From the NCBI GenBank assembly GCA_965217175.1, contig OZ244251.1, forward strand, positions 1,426,001 to 1,490,000: DNA of 64,000 bases, read 5' to 3'. Positions 35,947-45,100 of the stretch are shown in pieces; position 1 is the stretch's first letter, and each line of letters opens with the position of its first letter. This stretch comes from Bin87 sp965217175 (GTDB lineage: Bacteria; Chloroflexota; Dehalococcoidia; Lucifugimonadales; UBA3495). Made by a program: the position numbers and the translations under genes. The notes under the pieces are model-generated. The model had not been told where the DNA came from and did no database searches. It was given only the letters and a program-made list of their open reading frames with translations.

Positions 35947-36366
35947 ATGACCACCGACGCCGAATCCAGACCGTTCAATGCCGTGTCTTTCTACGCCTTC
36001 CTGAAAGAGGGACGATTCATGGGAGTGCGCTGCCGGGAGAACGGCAACGTTTATGCAGAAGCGCGGCCGATCGATCCGGTGAGCCACAGCCGAGATATGG
36101 AGTGGCACGAATTCAGCGGGCGGGCGACATTGAGCACTTTCACGTGTATCTCAGTGGCTCCGGCTTCACTGGAGGCCAAAGGCTACGGGAGGAACAATCC
36201 ATACTGCACGGGGATAGTGACCCTGGAAGAAGGGCCTCGAATCAGCGCCCGTATCTCAGGAGTGGACGCTTCCAACCCGCAGAACATACCGGTCGATTTG
36301 CCGGTGGTACTGGCGCTGGATGAAATCGACGCCGACGACCCGGGGCTGGTGTTTCGCCCAGCGTAG
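35947..36366 (+). CDS. DUF35 OB-fold protein, thiolase partner
   Basis: This 139-residue protein starts 10 bases after the thiolase stop. DUF35 proteins have an N-terminal rubredoxin-like zinc ribbon and a C-terminal OB fold. Here the OB part is clear (WHEFSGRATLSTFTCISVAP, YCTGIVTLEEGPRISARI), but the ribbon (GVRCRENGNVYAEARPIDP) keeps only one of four cysteines, so zinc binding is probably lost. DUF35 subunits typically channel CoA substrates to thiolases or HMG-CoA synthase; the adjacency supports that here. Confidence 0.8.
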   Translation: MTTDAESRPFNAVSFYAFLKEGRFMGVRCRENGNVYAEARPIDPVSHSRDMEWHEFSGRATLSTFTCISVAPASLEAKGYGRNNPYCTGIVTLEEGPRISARISGVDASNPQNIPVDLPVVLALDEIDADDPGLVFRPA

Positions 36367-36386
36367 CATCTTCCGGAAATTTGGCA

Positions 36387-36424
36387 TTAAAAATCCGCCC
36401 CAGTGTTCGAACACTGGGGCGGAT
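36387..36424 (-). terminator. Terminator of the VOC gene
   Basis: A perfect 32-bp palindrome (36393-36424, arms ATCCGCCCCAGTGTTC and its complement) is followed on the minus strand by TTTTT. It ends the VOC gene and, less clearly, the thiolase/DUF35 run. Confidence 0.8.
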
Positions 36425-36457
36425 TCTATCAGGGACAGGATTCGCGGCAGTTGGTTA

Positions 36458-36883
36458 CTAATCCAGGCCGCGGGTTCCGACCCAGCCGGTTCCGGAGACG
36501 TCGATCATCTCGCCGTTGGGGCCCTCGTACTTGGTCTCTACGTTCTCTGTGCGTGGTCCGCCCATGCCGGCGTGGAGCGCGTTGTTGACATCGTCCATCG
36601 GCTTGGAGTTGTTTTCCATCAGCCGCTTCTCGATGTCTTCCAGGTCTTCAACTTCAAAGCCGATGTGATGGATGCCTTCCCAGTCCTTACCGCGCTCGCC
36701 GGCTACGGTGTCGTTCTGGAAGTCCAGGATAGCCATGTTGACGTTGCCGTCGCTGAGCATGAAACCCTTGGCGTTCGCGCCGTCGAGTTTGGCGACTTCG
36801 CGAAGTCCGAAAACCTCGGAGTAGAACTTGGCGGTCTTTTCGGCGTCGTTGGTGGCAATGGCGATGTGTTTAATCTGGGGCAT
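36458..36883 (-). CDS. VOC (glyoxalase/epimerase-like) protein
   Basis: The 141-residue single-domain protein begins MPQIKHIAIATNDAEKTAKF and contains GLREVAKLDG, IHHIGFEVEDLEDIEKRL and KYEGPNGEMIDVSGTGW. These are the paired beta-alpha-beta-beta-beta modules of the vicinal oxygen chelate fold, with likely metal ligands His6, His near 83 and Glu near 128. This pattern resembles methylmalonyl-CoA epimerases and related enzymes; the exact reaction is uncertain. GGAGG precedes the ATG. Upstream lies a broken fragment of a second VOC gene. Confidence 0.8.
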   Translation of the reverse strand: MPQIKHIAIATNDAEKTAKFYSEVFGLREVAKLDGANAKGFMLSDGNVNMAILDFQNDTVAGERGKDWEGIHHIGFEVEDLEDIEKRLMENNSKPMDDVNNALHAGMGGPRTENVETKYEGPNGEMIDVSGTGWVGTRGLD

Positions 36884-37032
36884 GTTGTCCTCCGTGATGG
36901 TCTGAATGTAGTGCCTGAGATTCGGCGCTCCACGCGGAGCTTATGCCGCCACAATACCATTTTTCGTGCCGGTGGGCTAGGGGAGATTATGCCGGCGTCA
37001 TGGTCCGGGAGATCGATCTGCAACCCCGACGG

Positions 37033-37125
37033 TCAGGAAGATTCGGGCACCAGAGCCATGGGCATGTCGGTCAAGCCAATCCAGTTGCCGTCGATGTCCT
37101 CCATCGCTGGAATGGTTTGGCTGGA
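37033..37125 (-). pseudogene. C-terminal remnant of another VOC protein
   Basis: About 30 codons read TIPAMEDIDGNWIGLTDMPM and end in ALVPESS before a stop. The MEDIDGNWIGL pattern is the metal-ligand strand and C-terminus of a glyoxalase/bleomycin-resistance protein. Upstream the frame is closed by a TGA with no start or N-terminal domain. It is the only gene-like content of the 311-base gap 36884-37194. Confidence 0.4.
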
Positions 37126-37194
37126 TCATAGCGCGAGGCCGGGCCGAAACTCCTTGCGACATGAACTGGGGAACGCGTGTAGTATGCTGGATCA

Positions 37195-37701
37195 ATGACG
37201 GGACCAGCGGGCCTGATTATCGCGCCGATGACGCCGGAGGACTGGCCGGAGGTGCGCCGCATCTATGCCGAGGGAATCGCCACCGGCAACGCCACGTTCG
37301 AGACCGAGACGCCGACTTGGGACACCTGGGATCGCAACCACCTGTCCGCCTGTCGATTGACCGCGCGGGTCGGAGATGCGGTGGTGGCGTGGGTTGCCAT
37401 TTCACCGGTTTCTGCTCGCCCGTGCTACGCCGGGGTCGTTGAACACAGCGTTTACGTGGCGGAGGCGATGCGGGGTCGAGGCGTAGGCAAGGCGCTGTTG
37501 GCCGAACTCGTGCGGGTATCGGAGGCCTCCGGGTACTGGACGTTGCAGAGCAGTGTGTTCCCGGAAAACCAGGCTAGCCTCGCGATACATTTAGCCTGTG
37601 GATTCCGCATTCTCGGACGGCGGAAACGGGTCGCAATGTTGAACGGAAGGTGGCGCGACACAGTGGTCGTGGAGCGGCGAAGCACGGTAGCCGGGGAGTG
37701 A
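37195..37701 (+). CDS. GNAT acetyltransferase, phosphinothricin/YncA-like
   Basis: The 168-residue GNAT-fold enzyme contains TFETETPTWDTWDRNHLS, the acetyl-CoA loop AMRGRGVGKALLAELVRVSE and VFPENQASLAIHLACGFRILGRRKR, the order found in MnaT/phosphinothricin-type N-acetyltransferases. These acetylate amino acids such as methionine sulfone or phosphinothricin analogues. The ATG at 37195 has no clear ribosome site, so translation may be leaderless. It stands alone and may be a detoxification gene. Confidence 0.82.
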   Translation: MTGPAGLIIAPMTPEDWPEVRRIYAEGIATGNATFETETPTWDTWDRNHLSACRLTARVGDAVVAWVAISPVSARPCYAGVVEHSVYVAEAMRGRGVGKALLAELVRVSEASGYWTLQSSVFPENQASLAIHLACGFRILGRRKRVAMLNGRWRDTVVVERRSTVAGE

Positions 37702-37723
37702 TTTGCGTGCCGGATCAATCCGG

Positions 37724-37751
37724 TTGCGGCGAATGGCAACCATGTTAGAAT
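37724..37751 (+). promoter_or_regulatory. Promoter of the flavin monooxygenase
   Basis: TTGCGG and TAGAAT are separated by 16 bases, with TG one base before the -10 (TGTTAGAAT). It lies about 70 bases before the ATG. Confidence 0.4.
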
Positions 37752-37821
37752 GGCCCAATCCAAACCAACGTAATATCCATCTACCTATGAACCAGGCTAC
37801 CTATGAATCAGGAGGCACTTA

Positions 37822-38988
37822 ATGACGGCTCCCGCCCGCATGAAATTTGGAATATTTATGGCGCCGTTCCATCGGGTCGGCGAAAACCCGACACTGGCTT
37901 TGGAGCGGGACCTTGAACTGCTGCAGTGGCTGGACCAGCTGGGTTTCGACGAAGCATGGATCGGCGAGCACCACAGCGCGGGCTGGGAGACCATTGCCTC
38001 GCCTGAAGTGTTCATGGCTACGGCTGCCGAGCGCACCCGCAACCTGCGCCTGGGCACGGGCGTGATCAGCTTGCCTTATCACCACCCCTACATGGTGGCG
38101 AACCGTATGGTGCTGCTGGATCACCTGACCCGCGGGCGCGTGATGCTGGGTGTTGGCCCCGGGGCGCTGGCGTCAGATGCCTACATGTTCGGCATCGACC
38201 CGGCCCGACAACGGGAGATGATGGACGAATCGCTGGGAGCGATCAAACGGTTGATGGACAGCCCAGAACCGTACACCTATCAAAGCGACTGGTTTGAATT
38301 GCACGATGCCCACCTGCAATTGCGTCCGTATCAACAGCCGTTCCCGCTGGTGGTCGCTTCGGTGCAGTCGCCGGCTGGCGTGATGACGGCGGGTAAGTAC
38401 GGCGCCGGTGTAATATCATTAAGCGTTCCCCGGGATATGGTGCGGTCGACGTCGTTGCAGTCTCAGTGGGCCATTGCCGAGGAATCGGCGGCGGAGCACG
38501 GGCAAACGGTGAAACGCGAGGAGTGGCGTCTATCGGTTGGCGTTCACCTGGCTGAGAGCAAGAAGGAAGCGCAGGAGGATATTCGCGAGGGATCGGCGCG
38601 GGTGGTTACCGAATATTTCGGCGGTACGCTTGGCCACGAGGTCCCCGATGTTCCCCGCGACCAGATCGTCGATTTTATGACCGACAACAAGCAGTGGATC
38701 GTGGGCACGCCCGACGACTGCATCCAGCGAATAAACGAGCTCCAGGAAATGGCTGGCGGTTTTGGCGGGATGCTGGTGCGAGCGGAGGACTGGGCGCCGC
38801 GAGATAAGCTGCATCGCTCTTACGAACTCATGGCTCGCTACGTCATGCCCCAGTTCCAGGGCACCCTCACCGGGATCCAGACGTCCCAACAGTGGGCGTC
38901 GGGCCTCAAAGACGCGTTGCAGGTTAACCGCCGGGCCGGTTTGGAGCGCGCCACCCAAACTTACGAACAGTCCCGCCAGGGAAGTTAG
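37822..38988 (+). CDS. Luciferase-like flavin-dependent monooxygenase
   Basis: The 388-residue TIM-barrel protein begins MKFGIFMAPFHRVGENPT after a short leader. It carries GFDEAWIGEHHSAGWETIASP, RLGTGVISLPYHHPYMVANRM and HLTRGRVMLGVGPGALASDA, all typical of the bacterial luciferase-like (LLM) family that uses reduced FMN and oxygen. AGGAGG precedes the ATG, within a short imperfect duplication (CTATGAAcCAGG/CTATGAAtCAGG). These enzymes are expanded in SAR202-type Chloroflexota, where they are thought to oxidise recalcitrant organic compounds; the substrate here is unknown. Confidence 0.88.
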   Translation: MTAPARMKFGIFMAPFHRVGENPTLALERDLELLQWLDQLGFDEAWIGEHHSAGWETIASPEVFMATAAERTRNLRLGTGVISLPYHHPYMVANRMVLLDHLTRGRVMLGVGPGALASDAYMFGIDPARQREMMDESLGAIKRLMDSPEPYTYQSDWFELHDAHLQLRPYQQPFPLVVASVQSPAGVMTAGKYGAGVISLSVPRDMVRSTSLQSQWAIAEESAAEHGQTVKREEWRLSVGVHLAESKKEAQEDIREGSARVVTEYFGGTLGHEVPDVPRDQIVDFMTDNKQWIVGTPDDCIQRINELQEMAGGFGGMLVRAEDWAPRDKLHRSYELMARYVMPQFQGTLTGIQTSQQWASGLKDALQVNRRAGLERATQTYEQSRQGS

Positions 38989-39070
38989 GAAACCGGCGAT
39001 TGGCGATTCGGGCGCACCGGCCAAAAACCGGCTGCGCCTGTTTTGTTTGATATTGGGGTAGCGGGGGTAA

Positions 39071-39101
39071 TTGCCCACCATCTCGCCGTTGTGCGTATAA
39101 T
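39071..39101 (+). promoter_or_regulatory. Promoter candidate of pyk
   Basis: A perfect TATAAT at 39096-39101 has TTGCCC 19 bases upstream. The spacing is long, so the -35 assignment is weak. Confidence 0.35.
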
Positions 39102-39193
39102 GCCGGGTAGAAACGAAAGCCTAAGCAAAATTATGCGAGAAGAATGCCGCCATCGGGTCGGACGGTTATCGTCAAAGCCGGGGGGAATAATAA

Positions 39194-40648
39194 ATGCGTA
39201 AAACCAAGATAATCGCCACAATTGGCCCTGCCTCCCGGTCGCCTGAAACTTTGGACCGGTTGGTGGCGGCAGGCATGGACGTGGCACGCCTGAACTTTTC
39301 CCACGGTACGCTTGAGGAGCACGCCGAGGTAATCGCGAATGTGCGAGAGGCGTCCAGGCGAAACAACCGTCCCGTGGCCGTTCTGCAGGATCTGGGGGGC
39401 AATAAATTCCGCCTGGGTCGCATGGCAGAAGCGATACAGCTCAATTTTGGCGACCATATTTCCATCACGAATGAACCGGAATCTGATTTACCCGACCGAT
39501 TGCCATTCCCTGAGCCGGCCATCTTGCAGAGCCTGCGACCCGGGAACCTGGTTTATATATCGGACGGCACGGTGTGTCTGGAAGTGCTGGAAGTTACTCC
39601 CGATCTGGAGGTTAAAACCAGTGTGCGAAACGGCGGTAACCTGTCTTCTTTCAAGGGTGTGAACTTGCCGGATGTGCCCATAGACATGCCGGTGATCACC
39701 GAAAGCGACAAGATTGCGTTGCAGTTTGGTGTCGAGCAGAACGTCGATTGGGTGGCACTGTCGTTTGTGCGCACCGGAGAAGACGTTCGCTACGCCCGAG
39801 CGCATCTGAACCAGTTGAACAGCCAGGCCCCGGTGATGGCCAAGCTGGAGCGTCGTGAGTGTATCGATAACCTGGATGATATTCTGCGCGAAGTCGACGG
39901 AATTATGGTGGCCCGCGGTGACCTGGGTGTCGAGATGCCCATGGAAGAGGTGCCGGTCATCCAGAAGAACATGGTGAAAAAGGCGAACGAGGCGGGCAAG
40001 ATATCGTCTGTCGCGACGCAAATGCTGCGGTCGATGGTGAACTCTCCCACGCCGACGCGCGCCGAAATCTCCGACATCGCCAACGCGGTGCTGGATGGTT
40101 GCGACTCGATCCTGTTATCCGATGAAATCGCCGTTGGCGCTTACCCGGTGGAGGCGGTTCGCATCGCTGATGCTGCAATTGTGCAAGCGGAAAAGATGTA
40201 CAACTACTACACCGAGATTCCGCAACGCGATCAAACCCAATCCGTGGCCTGGGGCGCAACGCAGCTCACCAAGTCACTGAACGCCAAACCCATCGTTATC
40301 ACCAGCACTGGACGAGCGGCGTTTGAAATGTCGCGTTTCCGCCCGGAGAATGACGTGCTGGTCTTTTCCCATGACGAAGCGGTGCAACGGCGCGTCTGTA
40401 TGGCATGGGGGCTAGCTCCCAAGGGTGTGATTCCTGCGGAGCCGGATGTGGCGAAGCTGGTGACCCTGCTGGTCGACGAGGCGATAGCGACCGGGCTGGT
40501 ATCGGAGCGCGATACGGTAACGCTGGTACACGGTTTTATGACTGGAGTTACCGGCACCACCAACACGATCCAGGTGCTGAACATTCGCGAATATCTGAGC
40601 CACATTGGCCGCACCGCAGTGCCCCATGCCGCTCAGGAGCAGGTCTAA
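39194..40648 (+). CDS. pyk: Pyruvate kinase
   Basis: The 484-residue enzyme begins MRKTKIIATIGPASRS and has ARLNFSHGTLEEH, the KLERRECIDNLDDILREVDG segment, MVARGDLGVEMPMEEVP and the catalytic-region signature NEAGKISSVATQML. A C-terminal regulatory domain (VITSTGRAAFEMSRFRPEN) completes it. It makes pyruvate and ATP from phosphoenolpyruvate. The length matches the single-domain-set bacterial form, with no PEP-utiliser extension. It is monocistronic, ending against the convergent gltD. Confidence 0.95.
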   Translation: MRKTKIIATIGPASRSPETLDRLVAAGMDVARLNFSHGTLEEHAEVIANVREASRRNNRPVAVLQDLGGNKFRLGRMAEAIQLNFGDHISITNEPESDLPDRLPFPEPAILQSLRPGNLVYISDGTVCLEVLEVTPDLEVKTSVRNGGNLSSFKGVNLPDVPIDMPVITESDKIALQFGVEQNVDWVALSFVRTGEDVRYARAHLNQLNSQAPVMAKLERRECIDNLDDILREVDGIMVARGDLGVEMPMEEVPVIQKNMVKKANEAGKISSVATQMLRSMVNSPTPTRAEISDIANAVLDGCDSILLSDEIAVGAYPVEAVRIADAAIVQAEKMYNYYTEIPQRDQTQSVAWGATQLTKSLNAKPIVITSTGRAAFEMSRFRPENDVLVFSHDEAVQRRVCMAWGLAPKGVIPAEPDVAKLVTLLVDEAIATGLVSERDTVTLVHGFMTGVTGTTNTIQVLNIREYLSHIGRTAVPHAAQEQV

Positions 40649-40679
40649 AAAACCCCGCTGGAATATATTATCCAGCGGG
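40647..40679 (-). terminator. Terminator of gltBD
   Basis: The stem CCCGCTGGA with TCCAGCGGG (8-base AT loop) is followed on the minus strand by TTTTTT. The T-run coincides with the end of the pyk stop codon. Confidence 0.75.
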
Positions 40680-40711
40680 ATTACCGGCACTATTTCCGAG
40701 TTGGCCGGGTT

Positions 40712-42160
40712 CTAAGTGGCCGCCTCGGTTCGGGGCAGACGGGAGGATCCCGTCAAGTAGGCGTCAACGCCACGGGCCACGTCACGGCCTTCGGCGATGG
40801 CCCAAACGACCAACGACTGGCCACGTACCATGTCGCCGCCCGCAAACACGCCCGGAACCGACGTCATCTTGTTGGCGTCCACTTGAACGTTGCCGCGGCC
40901 ATCGAGTTCGACTCCCAGCTGTTCAAGCATCCCATCGTGTTCGGGGTGCAGGAAGCCCATAGCCAGCAGGACCAGGTCGGCATCGACGCTGAATTCGCTG
41001 TTGGGCACCTCAGACATCTGGAACCGACCGTCTTCGTCCTTTGACCAATCCACGCGGACGGCATTGATAGTTTTGACTTGCCCGCCGTCGCCGCCGAACG
41101 ATTTGGTGAGAATGTTGTAGTCGCGAATGCCGCCCTCTTCGTGGGCGCCGGACGTACGCAATACCATCGGCCACAGAGGCCAGGGGTTATCGTCGTTGCG
41201 TTCTGTGGGAGGTTCGGACAGCAACTCGAACTGGCGGACGATTTCAGCTCCCTGGCGGTGGGCGGTTCCCAGGCAGTCGGCGCCGGTGTCGCCGCCGCCC
41301 AGAATAACCACTCGCTTTCCGTCTGCCGAGATCCGATCCGGCACCGTCTCGCCGATCAGCTCCCTGTTTTGCTGGGGGAGATATTCCATTGCCAGGTGTA
41401 CACCATCTAATTCGCGCCCCGGCACATTCAGATCGCGGGCTTGAGTGGAGCCTCCGGCCAGGCAAATGGCATCATATTCCTGCAGCAACTGTTCGGCAGG
41501 GTGATTAACGCCAACGTGGACGCCGGTTCGGAACTCAATGCCTTCCTCTTGCATCAACTGCACCCTACGGGTGACGACCGATTTTTCCAGTTTGAAGTCG
41601 GGAATGCCCAGCATCAAAAGTCCACCGATGTGATTGGCGCGTTCCAGCACCGTAACCTGGTGTCCGGCGCGATTCAGCTGCTGCGCGGTGGCCAGGCCGG
41701 CGGGTCCGCTGCCAACGACGGCCACCTTTTTGCCGCTGCGTGTGGCGGGCGGCATGGGTTTGATCCAGCCTTGCTCGAAACCCCGGTCGCTAATCTCTTT
41801 CTCGATGTACTCGATGGTTACGGGATCGGCGTTAATGCTGAGGACGCATGAAGCTTCGCAGGGCGCCGGGCAGATCCTCCCGGTGAACTCAGGGAAGTTG
41901 TTGGTGCTCAGCAGTACGTCCAATGCGGCCTGCCAGTTGCCAAGGTAGACCTGGTGGTTGAAATCGGGGATTACATTCCCGAGAGGGCAACCCATGTGGC
42001 AGAAGGGCACGGCGCAATCCATACACCGGGCGCCTTGCTCTTTGGCCTGCTCATCCGACCAACGGCGATAGAATTCGTTGTAATTCTGGATACGTTCGGC
42101 TGGGGGTGTCCGTTCCGGCGGTGTGCGGCCAAACTCGATAAATCCGGACGGTTTACCCAT
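40712..42160 (-). CDS. gltD: Glutamate synthase small subunit
   Basis: A 482-residue FAD/NADPH protein. The N-terminal Fe-S cysteines lie in ARCMDCAVPFCHMGCPLG near residue 40, the FAD-binding GSGPAGLATAQQL near 150 and the NADPH-binding ILGGGDTGADCLG near 280. It passes electrons to GltB for reductive transfer of the glutamine amide to 2-oxoglutarate. The ATG at 42160 overlaps the gltB stop by 8 bases (ATGGGTAA), indicating coupled synthesis; the longer frame to 42433 lies within gltB. Confidence 0.94.
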   Translation of the reverse strand: MGKPSGFIEFGRTPPERTPPAERIQNYNEFYRRWSDEQAKEQGARCMDCAVPFCHMGCPLGNVIPDFNHQVYLGNWQAALDVLLSTNNFPEFTGRICPAPCEASCVLSINADPVTIEYIEKEISDRGFEQGWIKPMPPATRSGKKVAVVGSGPAGLATAQQLNRAGHQVTVLERANHIGGLLMLGIPDFKLEKSVVTRRVQLMQEEGIEFRTGVHVGVNHPAEQLLQEYDAICLAGGSTQARDLNVPGRELDGVHLAMEYLPQQNRELIGETVPDRISADGKRVVILGGGDTGADCLGTAHRQGAEIVRQFELLSEPPTERNDDNPWPLWPMVLRTSGAHEEGGIRDYNILTKSFGGDGGQVKTINAVRVDWSKDEDGRFQMSEVPNSEFSVDADLVLLAMGFLHPEHDGMLEQLGVELDGRGNVQVDANKMTSVPGVFAGGDMVRGQSLVVWAIAEGRDVARGVDAYLTGSSRLPRTEAAT

Positions 42161-45100
42161 CGTGCACCGCCAGCGATTCGGTTTCAGCGCGTAGGCGGCG
42201 TTCTTCCAACACACGACGATAGTCCCGCGGCATGGCTTTGCGGAACTTGCCGATGCTATCGTTCCAGTCGGCCAGGATACGTTCGGCCGGACCGCTTCCC
42301 GTGCGGTCCAAGTGCTCGGATAGCAGTTGATGCAGCAGGTCGATGTCCTCCGGGGCTTCCAGGTTTTCGAGGTCGGCCATGCCGTCGTTGAACCTGATGT
42401 GGAAATCGCGGTCCGGGTCGTAAACGAATGCAACGCCTCCGCTCATGCCAGCCCCGAAGTTGCGTCCGGCGCTGCCGATAACGGCAACCACACCTCCGGT
42501 CATGTACTCGCAACCGTGGTCGCCCAATCCTTCCACAACTGCCCGGGCCCCACTGTTGCGAACGGCGAACCGCTCTCCGGCCCTACCGCGGATAAATACA
42601 TCGCCGCCGGTGGCTCCGTATAATGCGACATTGCCGATGATGATGTTGTCTTCGGGCACGAAACCGGATTCTGCTGGCGGCACGATTACAATGCGACCGC
42701 CGCCGATGCCCTTGCCCATGTAGTCGTTGGTGTCGCCCGCCAGGTTAATGGATACGCCGGGTGAGAGGAACGCGCCGAAACTCTGTCCGCCCGAACCCTC
42801 CAGGTTGATTTTGATAGTTGCGTCGGGCAAGCCGGCTTCGCCGTATTTCTGAGCGAGGCGACCGCTCAACATGGCGCCAACGGTGCGGTTTGAATTGCTG
42901 ACCGGCAGGTTGATTTCCACCGGCTCGCCGTGATCGATGGCCGGTTGCGCCTGCGATATGATTTGGTGGTCCAGCGCACGCTCAAGGCCGTGATCCTGGG
43001 TGATACAGCAGTAGGTTTGCACCCGTTCGGTACGAGGTGGGATCACCAGCAGACGGGAAAGATCGATGCCGGAGGCTTTCCAGTGATCCACGGCCTGCCG
43101 AGTTTCCAGTTTGTCGACCCGGCCCACCATCTCGGCAACCGTGCGGACACCGATCTGAGCCATGATTTCTCGCAATTCTTCGGCTACGAAATAGAAATAG
43201 TTGACCAGGTGGCCAGGTTGACCGGCAAATCGTTTCCGCAATTCGGGGTCCTGGGTTGCAATGCCGACCGAGCACGTATTCAGGTGACACTTGCGCAACA
43301 TGATACAGCCGTTGACGATCAGGGCCGCCGTAGCCATTCCGAATTCTTCTGCGCCCAGCAGCGCTGCGATGGCCACGTCGCGGCCGGTTTTGAGTTGGCC
43401 GTCGGTTTGGACGACGATGCGGCTGCGGAGGTCGTTGGCGACCAGCACCTGTTGGGTTTCAGCCACGCCGAGTTCCCAGGGCAGACCGGCGTGTTTGATC
43501 GAGGATTCGGGAGAAGCGCCGGTACCGCCGTCGTGGCCGCTGATGAGCACCACGTCGCCGTGGCCTTTAGACACGCCGGCAGCGATGGTTCCCACGCCGA
43601 CTTCCGACACCAGTTTCACATGTATGCGGGCATCGGGATTGATGTTTTTGAGGTCATGGATCAGTTGGGCGAGGTCTTCGATTGAATAGATGTCGTGGTG
43701 GGGTGGCGGCGAGATAAGTTCCACGCCCGGAGTGGTGTTTCGGACCCAACCGATGTATTCGTCGACCTTGTGGCCCGGAAGCTGGCCGCCCTCGCCTGGT
43801 TTGGATCCCTGGGCCATCTTGATCTGGAGGTCGGTGGCGTTGACGAGGTAATTCGGTGTTACGCCAAAGCGGCCCGACGCCACCTGTTTGATGGCGCTGG
43901 AACGCCTGTCTCCGTTGTCATCCGGCGAGTACCGGTGATAGTCCTCACCGCCCTCTCCGGTGTTGCTGCGAGCGCCCAGGCGGTTCATGGCTATGGCCAT
44001 TGTCTCGTGGGCTTCGCGGCTGATGGAACCCAGAGAGATGGCTCCGGTGGCAAAACGCTTCACGATATCTACGGCGGGTTCAACCTCGTCGATGGGGATT
44101 GAATCGCTGGCTTTGAATTCAAGCAGGCCGCGCAACGTGGCCATGGCTCGGCTCTGGTCGTTCACCTGCGCCGCGAATTCTCGATATGCGTTCTGGTCAT
44201 TGGAACGGGTGGCGTACTGGAGCTTGGCGATGGCTTCCGGGTTCCACTGGTGGAATTCGCCATGGCGGCGCCATTGGTACTGTCCGCCCATCTCGAGTTC
44301 CTGCATCCCGGGGACGTAAGGGTCGTCGAACGCCGAGCGATGCCGCTGCAATGTTTCTTCTTCGATGATATCCAGACCAATACCCTGGATGCGTGACGGC
44401 GTGCCGCTGAAGTAACGCTGCACCACCTCATCTTTCAATCCGATGGCTTCAAATATCTGCGCCCCGCGGTACGACTGAACGGTGGAGATGCCCATTTTGG
44501 ACATCACTTTGAGTACGCCTTTTTCGTTGGCTTTTATGAAGTTATAGGCGGCGTTATCGGGCTCGGTGCCGTTGAGTTCGCCGCGTTCAGCCAGATCGCG
44601 CACTGATTCCAGGGCCAGGTATGGGTTGATAGCGCCGGCGCCGTAGCCGATCAGGAGGCAGAAATGCTGGACTTCCCTGGGCTCTCCCGACTCGACCACC
44701 AATCCGGCGCGCGTGCGGGTGCCTTCTCTGGTCAGATGGTGGTGAACTGCGCCGGTGGCCAACAGGCTGGGGATGGCGGCGTGTTGCGCATCCACACCAC
44801 GATCGGACAGCACGATGATTTGGTGGCCGTCAGCAATGGCCTGCGATGCTGCGTCGCACAGTTTGTCCAGCGCGGATTGCAGCGTGCTTTGCCTGGCGTC
44901 GAACAGGGTGGAAATGGTGGTTGACGACAACCCGGGCAAATCGAGAGCGCGAACTTGAGCCAATTGCTCGTCGGATAACAGGGGAGTTTGGAGGCGCAAT
45001 TGACGGCAGTGCTGTGGCGTTTCGTCGAACAGGTTTTGTTCGCTGCCAACGAAGGCTTCGAGAGAGGTAACGAGCTCCTCGCGGATAGCGTCCAGTGGGG

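Noticed and set aside
42161..42433. N-terminal extension of gltD
   Set aside because: The extra frame lies inside gltB and is Trp/Cys/Thr-rich; the ATG at 42160 gives the standard GltD start with an 8-base overlap.
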